A stretch of 64,000 bases of DNA from an uncultured Roseovarius sp. Its GTDB lineage: Bacteria > Pseudomonadota > Alphaproteobacteria > Rhodobacterales > Rhodobacteraceae. The stretch spans positions 1-64,000 of the forward strand of contig NZ_CAJXIP010000001.1 of assembly GCF_913054395.1 (NCBI RefSeq), in the 5' to 3' direction. The translations under genes and the position numbers were made by a program. Shown piece after piece: positions 37,859 to 47,231 of the stretch. Positions within the stretch are counted from its first letter, which is position 1; every line of letters starts with the position of its first letter. The notes beneath the pieces were generated by a model. It did no database searches, was not told the origin of the DNA, and saw only the letters and a program-made list of their open reading frames with translations.

Positions 37859-38914
37859 TCAGGCGCCTTTGAAATTCACTTCGCCTTCATGCTGCATCGC
37901 ATTGTCCCGTGCCGTTTGGCCCGCGTCGGCCCGGCCCCGCGCCTGGGCACGATTGCGGCGAACGCGGCCATATTGACCGATGCCAACCGCCAGCAGGATG
38001 ATCGCGCCACCGGGGATCAGACCGGGGCCGGGGTCTTCGCCCAGCATGATCATCGCGATCACGATGGCGGCCAGCGGCGAGAACGAGGTTGCCAGCGACA
38101 CATCGCCGGAGCGGGCATATTTCAGGCCAAGGGCCCAGGCGAACTGTCCGCCGATGACGACGATCAGGGCATAGATCCAGACCCACTGCCAGACGACAGG
38201 GTGAAACACATCCTCGAAATGGCGCGGCCCGAACAGATAGATCGCCAGGAAGAAGTAGAACACCGTGCCCACGGCGGTGCGGTAGATCGAGAAAATGCCA
38301 AGCGGAATACCGCGAAGCCCGGTGCGTGCCACCAGCGTCGAGGCGATATAAGACAGCGTCGCCAACAGCGCGCCGATCTCGCCCTTGCCGAGCACAAAGC
38401 TGCTGTCATCGGCCTTGAGCGCGATCATCACCACCGCCCCGCAGAGCGCGACAAGTCCGGCGACAAAGGACCACGGCTCGAATTCCTCGCCGAGCAACAG
38501 GAATGTCGCCAGCAGGAAAAGCGGCGGTTCAATCCGTCCCATCAGCACCACATTGGTCACCGTGGTATGTTCCAGCGCATAAAAGAACAGCCCCGGAGTC
38601 AGCGCCGAGGACAGCAAGGCCGAGAGCGTCAGGATGAGCCAGTGCTTCGTGGTCAGGGCGCGCAGGTTTTCAAACGTCCAGTCGCGCCAGAACATCAAGA
38701 GCATCGGCACCATCGACATGAGCGAGCCGACAAACAGCAGGTTGCAATAGGTGATGACATTGCGCCCCATGACCCGGTTGTTCGCCCCGATATCCGCCAG
38801 CAGCGACACGATCGAATTGGACGAGGCATAGATCAGCACCGCAACCCAGGCCAGCGAGGCTCCCAACAGGATCTTGGATTGGTCCGGAAGGGACTGGGTG
38901 GCTGTGGTGCTCAT
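37859..38914 (-). CDS. EamA/DMT-family membrane transporter
   Basis: The 351-residue protein has about ten hydrophobic helices in two EamA repeats, the second containing PLAAIVIAMIMLGEDPGPG. DMT permeases export or import small metabolites, often amino acids or nucleosides. The cytoplasmic tail after about residue 315 is charged. The substrate cannot be assigned. Confidence 0.82.
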   Translation of the reverse strand: MSTTATQSLPDQSKILLGASLAWVAVLIYASSNSIVSLLADIGANNRVMGRNVITYCNLLFVGSLMSMVPMLLMFWRDWTFENLRALTTKHWLILTLSALLSSALTPGLFFYALEHTTVTNVVLMGRIEPPLFLLATFLLLGEEFEPWSFVAGLVALCGAVVMIALKADDSSFVLGKGEIGALLATLSYIASTLVARTGLRGIPLGIFSIYRTAVGTVFYFFLAIYLFGPRHFEDVFHPVVWQWVWIYALIVVIGGQFAWALGLKYARSGDVSLATSFSPLAAIVIAMIMLGEDPGPGLIPGGAIILLAVGIGQYGRVRRNRAQARGRADAGQTARDNAMQHEGEVNFKGA

Positions 38915-39170
38915 AATGGGTGTCCTGACCTGAAAAATCTTATTCCCTTAAATTGAGCCTTTGTCGGGGCGGGATCAATGCACGGTTGTACAGCTGCAGG
39001 TCACGTTGCCGACAGCCGCACGTAATATTGTTTCAAAAGCGGCGAACCGATCACGCTTGTGTTGTCCGGCGTGAAAATCGGTGTGATTTTGGTTGTAATG
39101 CCTCCAGTCAGGGGCAAGGTTCGCCCAACAGGGCCAGAACCCAAAAGAGCATCAAGGCGGAGTGCAGACC

Positions 39171-40058
39171 ATGACAGAGCAATCACAGGACGCAGCGACA
39201 AGCTTTGTCACGATTTTCGACGATACCTATAATCAGCCGGATTGCCGCGCCTATTTCCGGATGATGGATGCGCTTGGCTATCGCAATCAGCATCACGCGG
39301 TGGCGGCGTTTCGTGCCGGTCTGGCCGAGATGATGCGCCTGCGCGGGCTCAACTCTGCGCGGATCGTGGATTTTGCCAGCAGCTATGGCATCGTCAGCGC
39401 CCTGATGGGGCATGACCTGACGCTGGCAGAGGTGTTCGATCGCTATCGGACCCCGGCCTTCGACGGGATGCCCGCGCCCGAGGTGATCCGCGAGGATCGC
39501 GCCTGGTTCGACAGCATCCGGCGCAAGGTGCCACCGATGCGCTTTGTGGGGCTGGATGTGGCCCCCAATGCGGTTGCCTACGGGCTTGGGGCCGGGCTAT
39601 TTGATGCGGGCTTTGTCGAGGATTTGCAGGAAAACCCGACCTCGCCGGAGCTGGCGGCAGAGCTGGCGGAGTGTGACATGATCGTGGAATGCGGGAGCGT
39701 GGCACAGCTTATGCCGGCCGCGCTTGACCGGCTGTTGGCGGCAGCGGGGCCGCGCAAGCCCTGGGTGATGACCTCGCCCATTCGCGGCAACGAGCGACCC
39801 GAGGCGGCTGAGGTGATGCGCGATCACGGGCTGGTGGTGGAACAATTGCCGGTGCCGCCCTTCGTGCACCGTCGTTTTGAAAGTGCCGATGAACAGGCCC
39901 GCGCCAGTGCCAATGCGCGGGCACAGGGCCATGATCCCGAGGGGGTGGAAAGCACCGGGTATTTCCATGCACAGGTTCTGTTGGCGCGCCCGGCGGATGA
40001 GGTGAGCCCCCCCGCCGATTGGGCAATGCCGGTGAGCGTGGCGCCGATGGGGGCCTAG
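39171..40058 (+). CDS. Divergent class I methyltransferase-like protein
   Basis: The 295-residue protein has a Rossmann-like start ARIVDFASSYGIVSALM, an acidic strand end in FVGLDVAPNAVAYG and a later ECDMIVECGSV, resembling a SAM-binding fold with an unusual glycine motif. ATG at 39171 is supported by GGCGGAG; GTG at 39162 is possible. It may act in lipid or small-molecule methylation, but I do not recognise the family. Confidence 0.6.
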   Translation: MTEQSQDAATSFVTIFDDTYNQPDCRAYFRMMDALGYRNQHHAVAAFRAGLAEMMRLRGLNSARIVDFASSYGIVSALMGHDLTLAEVFDRYRTPAFDGMPAPEVIREDRAWFDSIRRKVPPMRFVGLDVAPNAVAYGLGAGLFDAGFVEDLQENPTSPELAAELAECDMIVECGSVAQLMPAALDRLLAAAGPRKPWVMTSPIRGNERPEAAEVMRDHGLVVEQLPVPPFVHRRFESADEQARASANARAQGHDPEGVESTGYFHAQVLLARPADEVSPPADWAMPVSVAPMGA

Positions 40059-40229
40059 TGTCAGCGCCGGTTGTCGCGGCGCGCGCGCCGGGTTATGCTT
40101 CGGGCCGTTATATCAAGTGATTTTCCGTGACCTCAGACCCGACCATCAAAAAGGGATCGTCCGACGTGCTGATCACCACCTTGTCTTCTGACCGCGCGCT
40201 TCGCGGTGTCGCTGACCGGAGCTGATCGG

Positions 40230-41036
40230 ATGCGCGGGGGCGGATTTCTGAGTTTTGCCGCTGCGATCGCCTTTGGCTATGGCGGCGGGCAACTGGCGTT
40301 GGTGATGATAGCGCGGGGTTTGCCGGCCGAGGCCCCGGTTCAGATCGGCGCAGCCTTGGCGGCGGTCGATGCGGCCGCGCCCGAGGCGCTGCCGAATGGG
40401 TGGCCGCCGGTGTTTGACGCCTATGTGCCCGATCCGCCCCGCGCCAAGGCCCCCCCGAAAAAGGCGGAAAAGTACCGCCTCGTCGGGCTTGTGGCCGGTG
40501 GAACAGACGGCTGGGCGATCATGAACGCGTCGGATGGCAATGCGCTTGTGCGGGCCGGGGACCGGCTTGTGGGGGGCGAACCCGTGCTTGAGATCGAGGC
40601 CAACGGCGTCTGGATCGAACGAGACCAAAAGCGCGTCCTGATCCGCTTTGAGGAAACCACAAGCGAAATGATGGCGCGGATCATGTCGAACGGTGCGATT
40701 GAGGGCGATAGTGCCGAAGTGCCCATCAGCGCCTTTTCCGGCCGTGACATGCGTCGCGTCCTTGGGCGTGCAGGCAGTGTTCGCATGGTCGCCCCAAATG
40801 GCGGGCAGGGCGAGAAATACCCCGAAATCCTCTGGGTGCGCGAAGGCCAGGTCTATGACCTTATCGGCTTGCAGCGTGGCGATATGGTGCTTCGGGTGAA
40901 TGGGTATTCGGTTGCCGATCCTGAAAACCTGGCCAATGCCGCGCAAATTCTGCGCAGTGCGGATGAATTCGCGATAGATATCCTGCGCAAGGGCCAGCGA
41001 CGCACCATTACAGTCAAAATCACCGGCCGCGGATAG
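40230..41036 (+). CDS. gspC: Type II secretion protein GspC
   Basis: GspC links the inner-membrane platform to the secretin. The 268-residue protein has one N-terminal transmembrane helix (about residues 7-30), a Pro-rich linker, the HR domain (YRLVGLVAGGTDGWAIM) and a C-terminal PDZ domain (VYDLIGLQRGDMVLRVNGYSV). ATG at 40230 is used after CGGAG. Unlike most T2SS loci it is separated from the other gsp genes by 8 kb of the oxidase cluster. Confidence 0.88.
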   Translation: MRGGGFLSFAAAIAFGYGGGQLALVMIARGLPAEAPVQIGAALAAVDAAAPEALPNGWPPVFDAYVPDPPRAKAPPKKAEKYRLVGLVAGGTDGWAIMNASDGNALVRAGDRLVGGEPVLEIEANGVWIERDQKRVLIRFEETTSEMMARIMSNGAIEGDSAEVPISAFSGRDMRRVLGRAGSVRMVAPNGGQGEKYPEILWVREGQVYDLIGLQRGDMVLRVNGYSVADPENLANAAQILRSADEFAIDILRKGQRRTITVKITGRG

Positions 41037-41143
41037 CCACCAAGAAAACATGAGGCCTGGATTCACGTTTTACGGGAATCGCACTCGCGCCAATGGTCTT
41101 TGCAAGACTTGCTGTGCAATTTAAGAGGGAGTTACGCAAGGTA

Positions 41144-41161
41144 AGCCCAAATTTTTGGGCT
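41144..41161. repeat. Hairpin downstream of gspC
   Basis: AGCCCAAA-TT-TTTGGGCT is a perfect 8-bp inverted repeat 107 bp after gspC. No T-run follows, so terminator activity is uncertain. Confidence 0.4.
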
Positions 41162-41249
41162 GTCCCCTCTGGAAAATGCTTTCAGAGTCCCTATTTTACC
41201 ATAGGTGAAAGTTTTTTCGGATTGTTTACGATCTGGATATAGTCGCTAG

Positions 41250-41359
41250 AAAACATTTTTAAACAACAGCTTGTATTTTCGACGATCCTCCAATCGGCGT
41301 TCACAAGTAAAATCATGCACCTATCACGGAAATGTTACCGTTGTCGGGTGCTTTTTTTT
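41250..41359 (+). ncRNA. Candidate small RNA upstream of the oxidase operon
   Basis: A promoter-like pair TTCGGA-16-TATAGT (41216-41243) precedes a region ending at a strong terminator at 41317-41359. No ORF fits between. A roughly 110-nt RNA is therefore possible, or the terminator merely ends gspC readthrough. Evidence is structural only. Confidence 0.25.
41317..41359 (+). terminator. Rho-independent terminator between gspC and the oxidase operon
   Basis: GCACCT pairs with GGGTGC, with an inner CGG/CCG stem, followed by eight T. It insulates the oxidase cluster from gspC. The remaining leader, 41360-41712, is A+T-rich with small hairpins (41488-41504; 41550-41563) but no clear gene. Confidence 0.75.
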
Positions 41360-41712
41360 GTGCTGTCATCTTGCATGACGAGGGCGACTTTATGCCGCTC
41401 CTGTCATATTAACCAATGGCAATGCCGTGCTGCCTTCGTGCGCGGAACAGGGAGCAATTGCTCTTAAAATATTAAACCAAAATTCGCAGGTTACTGACCT
41501 GCGCGGGCCACACATTACTCACCCCTACCGGCCTGTAATCCCAACTCTCGAGCCCTGGCTCGAACCTTAAATAAGGCGGCGTGATGGCCGTTCTGAAAAC
41601 GGGGTCTATTGGCCCTTCTCACTCGCGGCACATTTGGCGCGAGGGCGATCGCGTTATTTCTGGCGCGTGACAAAAGTAATATTCGCGAGCTTTTTCTGCT
41701 GGAGGACTAAGC

Positions 41713-43599
41713 ATGAAACGAAGAGAAGCATTGAAGCTTGGCTTGGGTGTTGCGGGCGCTACTGCGGTAGCATCGCAGGCCGGGGCCGAGATCAAGCAAT
41801 GGCCGGACAGCGCTGCGGAAGGTCTGACGCAGGACGGTCTGGTATTCCCCGACAATTTCCAACCGAGCATCGTCACCTCGCCGAGCCCTGCCGTTGAACC
41901 ATTTACTGCGCCGCTCAACATTATGCCGACGGCGCAGCCGATCGACCCGGCGACATATGATCCGCCGATCGAGCCCGAGCGCCATCAGCGGTTCGACGAT
42001 TTCCCGCCGGCCAACCACTACGAAGAGGTGATGACCGAATTCCGCTGGAAGTATCATTGGCAGCCCCCGTATGGTGACGGCACACCCGATGTTGTTGGCC
42101 GTGACGGTGATCCGGATGTCGGGTCCTGGCACTGGGGTTTCAATGGCATCACGCCGGGTGAAACCTATAAGTCCAACTATGGCGAGCCGGTCTTCCTGCG
42201 TCGCAACAACCTTCTGCCCCCTGTGGGCTCTGGCAATGTGACCTTCGCGCTTCCTTCGCCGACGATCCACCTTCACAACGCGCATACCGCGTCTGAATCG
42301 GACGGTATTCCTCAGGATTTCTTCAATCCCGGCGAATTCTGGGATTACCATTACGGCAACTTCCCCGCAGGCTCGCCTGATGGGTGGGACTATGACAACA
42401 CCGAGATCATGAACACGCTGTGGTATCACGACCACCGTCTGGATTTCACCGCGACCAACGTTTACGCGGGCTTCTCGGGCTTCTACCTGCTGTTTGATGA
42501 GCGTGATTCAAACAACGAAAACGATCCGAACCCGAATGCGTTCAACCTGCCGTCGGGCGATTATGACATTCCGCTGATCCTGCATGACGTGCAGTTCCAG
42601 CCGAACGGTCAGGTGATCTGGGACTTCTTCATGCCCGATGATCCGATTTCGCCGGACCCCAAGGCCGAACCCGAAGATGTGGGCAACTCTCAGGGCGCTC
42701 TGGATGACTTCGGTCCCAACCGCCTGCAATACACCACTCAGGGTATGGTCGGCGACAAGATCACCGTGAACCGCATCATCCAGCCCTATCTGGATGTGGA
42801 TCGCCGCAAGTACCGCTTCCGTTTCTTGAACGGCGGTCCCTCGCGTCTTTACACGCTGGTTCTCAAGGTTACACCTGCCGGTGGCGGTGAGCCCTACTTC
42901 GACGATTGGACCATCCTGTCGAACGACGGTAACCTGCTTGAGGCGCCTCTGATCGAACCGTCGTTCGAACTTTGGGTTGCAAACCGCTTTGACGTGATTG
43001 TCGACTTCTCGAAGTACGGCGATGGCGATCTTGTCGAAGTTTGGAATACCAAGGAAATTCGGACTGATGGCGCTGGCCCGACCGGCTATACGCTTGAAGG
43101 CGACGACATGATGCCGGTGATGCAGTTCCGCTGCAAAGCGGGCGAGGTCGCCGATCCGTCGAAAATTCCGGCCAAGATGCGCAAGCTTCCCAAGATCCGC
43201 ATGTCGGAAGTGCGCCGCAAGCGCCTGTTTGTCTTCGATTATGACAACGGGTTGTGGACGGTGAACGGTCGCCTGATGGATCCCAACCGCGTGGATGCCA
43301 AGATCGAGCAGGGCTCTGCCGAGATCTGGACCTTCCGCAACGAAGGCAATGCCTGGGCACATCCGGTACATACCCACTTCGAAGAGTTCCAGATTCTTGA
43401 GGTCAACGGTCGTCCGCCAAGTGCGGTTGAGCGGTCCCGCAAGGACGTGGTTTCGCTTGGGCCCGGAGACGAGGTTACGTTCTTCAGCCGTTGGCGCGAC
43501 TTCTTCGGCAAGCACGTGATGCACTGTCACAACGTTGTTCACGAAGACCATGCCATGATGATCCGTTGGGACATCGTTGAGCCGGGTCAGGGCGACTAA
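41713..43599 (+). CDS. Tat-exported multicopper oxidase (CotA/bilirubin-oxidase type)
   Basis: The 628-residue enzyme has a Tat-type signal (KRREALKLGLGVAGA) and all four copper motifs: HLHNAH (186-191), WYHDHRLD with HDH at 239-241, HPVHTH (550-555) and HVMHCHNVVHEDHAMM (601-616). C605 and H610 with M615 form a type 1 copper site, so it should be an active three-domain oxidase reducing oxygen to water. Substrates of relatives include bilirubin, phenols and Mn(II). GGAGG sits 8 bases before the ATG. It starts a five-gene cluster inside the T2SS locus. Arg CGT and Gly GGT codons look more frequent by eye than in gsp genes. Confidence 0.92.
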   Translation: MKRREALKLGLGVAGATAVASQAGAEIKQWPDSAAEGLTQDGLVFPDNFQPSIVTSPSPAVEPFTAPLNIMPTAQPIDPATYDPPIEPERHQRFDDFPPANHYEEVMTEFRWKYHWQPPYGDGTPDVVGRDGDPDVGSWHWGFNGITPGETYKSNYGEPVFLRRNNLLPPVGSGNVTFALPSPTIHLHNAHTASESDGIPQDFFNPGEFWDYHYGNFPAGSPDGWDYDNTEIMNTLWYHDHRLDFTATNVYAGFSGFYLLFDERDSNNENDPNPNAFNLPSGDYDIPLILHDVQFQPNGQVIWDFFMPDDPISPDPKAEPEDVGNSQGALDDFGPNRLQYTTQGMVGDKITVNRIIQPYLDVDRRKYRFRFLNGGPSRLYTLVLKVTPAGGGEPYFDDWTILSNDGNLLEAPLIEPSFELWVANRFDVIVDFSKYGDGDLVEVWNTKEIRTDGAGPTGYTLEGDDMMPVMQFRCKAGEVADPSKIPAKMRKLPKIRMSEVRRKRLFVFDYDNGLWTVNGRLMDPNRVDAKIEQGSAEIWTFRNEGNAWAHPVHTHFEEFQILEVNGRPPSAVERSRKDVVSLGPGDEVTFFSRWRDFFGKHVMHCHNVVHEDHAMMIRWDIVEPGQGD

Positions 43600-43644
43600 G
43601 CTTCCACCGACCATGGAAATCTCTGAGAAAGAGAGGAGACTATC

Positions 43645-44382
43645 ATGACGAATAGACGTCAATTTCTGACCGGGCTTCCGGTCGCCGCGGCGGTGGGCTT
43701 TACGACCACGGCGGGTTCGTCCTCGGAACGGGCGGCGCACGAGGCCAAAGCGGCCATGGAGCGCATGCATCACGGCCGCGTTACGCAGACCGGCAACGTG
43801 ATCGATTCCACGAAACGGGACTCGTTCCCGCATCTGGTACTGACCAACCAGCACGGGGAAACAAAAGCGTTCTACGAAAATTATATCGAGAACCGCATCG
43901 TGGTTATGAACTTTTTCAGCATCCGCGAAGAAGCGTCATTTCCGATTACCGAAAAGCTGAGCAAGGTTGTGGCCGAGCTGGGTGACAAAGTGGGGAGCGA
44001 AATCCAGGTCGTTTCCATCACGCGTGACCCGGAATTCGACACACCCGACCGTCTCAAGGCTTTCGCGGCCGAGTTCAATGCACCCGCTGCCTGGACGTTC
44101 CTGACGGGCTCGCGTGAGAACAGCTCGGATCTGGCCTTCCGGATGTACCGGATGGGCCACAGCGCGAAACCCAGCCAGAGCCGCAAGGTCGATGTCATCT
44201 TCTATGGCAACGGCAGCGCAGGTCTTTGGGGCGCATTCCCGGTTGATATTCAAGCCGATGATGCCGCCAACCGGGTTTCGTGGGTCATGCCGCATACCAT
44301 CCCGGCGGATGGCAAGACGCGACGGGCCGGTCCGCGTGTGTTCGATCTCAAGGATCCGCGCAACCATAACCGCGAAGTCTGA
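43645..44382 (+). CDS. SCO-like exported protein lacking the copper-binding CxxxC
   Basis: This 245-residue protein has a Tat-like signal (TNRRQFLTGLPVAAA) and a thioredoxin-like SCO1/SenC fold, seen in VVMNFF, SITRDPEFDTPDRLKAF and the strand VDVIFYGNG. Where SCO proteins have CxxxC, it reads NFFSIREEASFP, with Glu95 and Phe99 in the cysteine positions. It cannot bind copper in the known way; H172 remains. It may be a structural partner or inhibitor of copper delivery. It follows the oxidase by 45 bp with a strong GAGAGGAG site. Confidence 0.8.
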   Translation: MTNRRQFLTGLPVAAAVGFTTTAGSSSERAAHEAKAAMERMHHGRVTQTGNVIDSTKRDSFPHLVLTNQHGETKAFYENYIENRIVVMNFFSIREEASFPITEKLSKVVAELGDKVGSEIQVVSITRDPEFDTPDRLKAFAAEFNAPAAWTFLTGSRENSSDLAFRMYRMGHSAKPSQSRKVDVIFYGNGSAGLWGAFPVDIQADDAANRVSWVMPHTIPADGKTRRAGPRVFDLKDPRNHNREV

Positions 44383-44439
44383 GTTACTGGGCCCGGGCAA
44401 CCGGGATCCCAGCACAGCATTAAAACGGAGACTACGAAA

Positions 44440-46398
44440 ATGTTTCTCAAATCTATTAGATGGGCGGCGGTGGTGGCTTTGCCAGTTGCTGCGTCCCTCG
44501 GGGGGACTTCCGCTTCGGCGCAGGGCCTCAAAGGCATAAACCAGTTCTGTATCGATCAGTTCGGTTCTGGTCAGCAACCGCGCGTCCCGTTCGAGACCCG
44601 CGTCACCAACGCGGTGATCGACCCGATTACCGGCGAGGTCACTACGGCGGCCACCGAAACCCACCTGACAACAGCAGGCGGCGAGGCGGTGCATCCGGAA
44701 GGTGACAGCTTTGGGCCCAATCCGCCCAACATGATCCCGACGGTGTATGAAAACGTCAAATCGTGCCGTGGCAACGAGATTCCCAACACGTTGCCGTCCA
44801 CACCGGACAATCCCTACAATCTGCATGACGATCCGATCGTCACGCCGATCGACAAAACCTCACCGACCGATGATCTCGACTGGATCATGGATCAGATCGA
44901 GGCGATGTCGGAGTCCTATGGCGAGTGTCGCAGTAAACGCGGTGAACAGTACTGTTCTGAGTACCCGCAGGACGGGTCCCTGGGTGACATGCGTGAACTT
45001 GCGCGCCATGCTGTGGACATCATCGAGGGAAACGACCTTAGTGGTCCGCTGGCGGGTCGGGAATACGAAGGTTTTCCGCTGCTGCACTATCTTGGTGGCT
45101 TGAAGGAAAAGGCGGTCGATCCGGTGACCAAATCGGTCACGGTCAACCAGATCTGGTACGACACTCACATCGAATCCGACACCGCCTATATCGACCCGGA
45201 AGTGGTGAACGACGAAGAGTGGACGATCAAGTACAACGTCAAAATCCTGAACCGTGGGCACGAGGATTTCGCGCCGTACACGATGATTTTTGACGATCCG
45301 AAAGAACTTGACCTGTCGGATGTTGGCGGGCCTGACCTGACGCAAGGCGGAAACGCGACGCCGCGTATCCCGAACGTCGGTTTCGATCAGACATTCTTCC
45401 CGATGGAAGAAGGCCTGATGTATACCCTCAACATGAAGATGCCCCCGGCACGCTTCTGGAACCTCAGCTATCACTGGGGCTGGCGGAACCACCCGCCGCG
45501 GGTTCAGGTGACGGAAAACGTTCTTGTGCCGATTGCCGGGAACCGCCGTAACTTTGCCGAGATCGGCGTCTTTGGTCAAAACCCGCGTGAGAGCGAAGCG
45601 GCCAAACTGGCGGCGATCGAAATGATCGGCGACACGGCTCCGGCCAAGCGTATGTGGCGGATGTTCCGCGAACTTGCGGATATGGACACCAACCGTCCCG
45701 ACAGCCCTTCGTTCGCGGGTCAGAACGGCTCTGCCATTCAGGCACAGATGGCGCAGATTCGCGAAGCCTTCTACGACTGGAGCAATCGTAACAAACTGCC
45801 CACCGGCTATGAGATGGGGGAAGGTTACGACGTGACCGTTCTGTTCCTGAACAACACCATGTATGGACAGCTCAAAGGCCATGATGGCGAGGCAGAAGTC
45901 CGTATGACCGATGGCGTCTGGGACAAGCGTGGTGACGAAGTCAAAATTCAGCTTTTGAACGGCGACTATTATCGTCATGCCTATGTTCTGGTCGACTTCG
46001 GCGGTCTGCGTGGCTGGGAAAATACCTTCCACAATACCCTGCCTGTTGGGGGGGCCGGACCGCTCTTTACCTTCGGTCGGAACGCCTTCTGGATCCATGT
46101 GGCCGGTCAGGGTGCAATTCCGGTCCCGCCTGCGGTGCGTCCGCAACAGCTTTCACCGACGCCGCTGACAAGCCCGTTGGCGGAGGTTATCGGCTCCGAC
46201 CAGGGCAACCATCACTGGACAGATTCGCTCTATTCCGCGATGGGCAGCACGCCTGATGCGATGTCCGATTACGTCAATACCGATGGCGTCGGTGAGCACA
46301 GCCTTACGGTGCAGTTCACCTATGAGCCTTCCCGTCGTCTGCGGATGTATCAGTTCGATGCTCTGCACCATGACACGGCGGTCTGGTCGGTTCACTAA
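44440..46398 (+). CDS. Large secreted protein of unknown family in the oxidase cluster
   Basis: The 652-residue protein has a Sec signal peptide (cleavage near SASAQ, residue 28) and no membrane segment afterwards. It has four cysteines (37, 109, 163, 172), possibly two disulphides, and His/Trp-rich blocks: LNRGHEDFAPYTM, YHWGWRNHPPRVQV, GNHHWTDSLYSAMG and a C-terminal ALHHDTAVWSVH. I do not recognise any family. Its place between two SCO-type proteins suggests a periplasmic or surface partner of the oxidase, perhaps a metal-binding protein. Confidence 0.8.
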   Translation: MFLKSIRWAAVVALPVAASLGGTSASAQGLKGINQFCIDQFGSGQQPRVPFETRVTNAVIDPITGEVTTAATETHLTTAGGEAVHPEGDSFGPNPPNMIPTVYENVKSCRGNEIPNTLPSTPDNPYNLHDDPIVTPIDKTSPTDDLDWIMDQIEAMSESYGECRSKRGEQYCSEYPQDGSLGDMRELARHAVDIIEGNDLSGPLAGREYEGFPLLHYLGGLKEKAVDPVTKSVTVNQIWYDTHIESDTAYIDPEVVNDEEWTIKYNVKILNRGHEDFAPYTMIFDDPKELDLSDVGGPDLTQGGNATPRIPNVGFDQTFFPMEEGLMYTLNMKMPPARFWNLSYHWGWRNHPPRVQVTENVLVPIAGNRRNFAEIGVFGQNPRESEAAKLAAIEMIGDTAPAKRMWRMFRELADMDTNRPDSPSFAGQNGSAIQAQMAQIREAFYDWSNRNKLPTGYEMGEGYDVTVLFLNNTMYGQLKGHDGEAEVRMTDGVWDKRGDEVKIQLLNGDYYRHAYVLVDFGGLRGWENTFHNTLPVGGAGPLFTFGRNAFWIHVAGQGAIPVPPAVRPQQLSPTPLTSPLAEVIGSDQGNHHWTDSLYSAMGSTPDAMSDYVNTDGVGEHSLTVQFTYEPSRRLRMYQFDALHHDTAVWSVH

Positions 46399-46419
46399 AA
46401 GAGCATAAGATAAGGGCAT

Positions 46420-46437
46420 CGGCGGTTCTGGCCGCCG
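46420..46437 (+). promoter_or_regulatory. Intercistronic hairpin
   Basis: CGGCGG-TTCTGG-CCGCCG lies between the 652-residue gene and the SCO gene. No immediate T-run follows. It may tune expression of the distal genes or protect the upstream mRNA. Confidence 0.35.
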
Positions 46438-46481
46438 GTGTCCGTCATTTTAAGATATTACTTTCCCGACGGAGACTTGAA

Positions 46482-47231
46482 ATGAAACATATCAGAGCTG
46501 CTCTGAGTTCTGTTTCGGCATGTGCCCTTGCCGTTGCCGTTGCACTTGTCGGATTTTCCGCGCCTGCCGCCATGGCCGGAAGCGGGCATTCCGGTCACGG
46601 ACATGATCATGGCCAGACCCATGACATAACGACAGACCACCGGATGCCGATCCATCTTGGTATGGATGCCGCCAATGACAGCCGCGCCGCCAACGACAGC
46701 CAGAACGCCATGCGCGACGGCTTTCAATACAAGCGCACCCTGAACGATTATCCAATGTCCGATGTGATCCTGCGCGATTCACATGCGCGCAAGGTGAACT
46801 TTGCCGAGCTGATGCAATATGACGGGCCTGTGCTGTTGAATTTCATCTTTACCAGCTGTGCCACGATCTGCCCGGTGATGAGCGCGACTTTTGGCCAGAC
46901 CCAGGATGATCTGGTGGCGATTGATCCGGGTTACCTGATGGTGTCGATCTCGATTGACCCGGAATATGACACGCCCCGTCGGTTGCGCGACTATGCCAAA
47001 TTGCATGATGCCCGTGAAAACTGGGTGCTTTTGACGGGGCAGTTTGACGATATTTTTACCGTCGTGCGCGATTTTGATGCCGTCTATAAGGGTGAGAACA
47101 AGATGTATCATCGGCCGCTGACCTTCCTGCGCAAGGCGAAGGGCGCGCCCTGGCTTCGGCTTGAGGGGCTTTTGTCGTCCGAGGAACTGGCGAATGAATA
47201 TGCCAGCCTGCTTCGCCCCGAGGTGAACTGA
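46482..47231 (+). CDS. SCO1/SenC-family copper chaperone with His-rich N-terminus
   Basis: The 249-residue exported protein has the SCO copper motif FTSCATICP (C126, C130) and the distal ligand His210 in MYHRPLTF, plus SISIDPEYDTPRRL. A His-rich segment HSGHGHDHGQTH (36-47) follows the signal peptide and could bind extra copper. SCO proteins deliver copper to oxidases or reduce their thiols; here the client is probably the adjacent multicopper oxidase. Its stop overlaps the next start. Confidence 0.9.
   Translation: MKHIRAALSSVSACALAVAVALVGFSAPAAMAGSGHSGHGHDHGQTHDITTDHRMPIHLGMDAANDSRAANDSQNAMRDGFQYKRTLNDYPMSDVILRDSHARKVNFAELMQYDGPVLLNFIFTSCATICPVMSATFGQTQDDLVAIDPGYLMVSISIDPEYDTPRRLRDYAKLHDARENWVLLTGQFDDIFTVVRDFDAVYKGENKMYHRPLTFLRKAKGAPWLRLEGLLSSEELANEYASLLRPEVN

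Noticed and set aside
41550..41563. CGAGCC-CT-GGCTCG as part of a tRNA T-arm
   Set aside because: No acceptor, D or anticodon arms fit around it.
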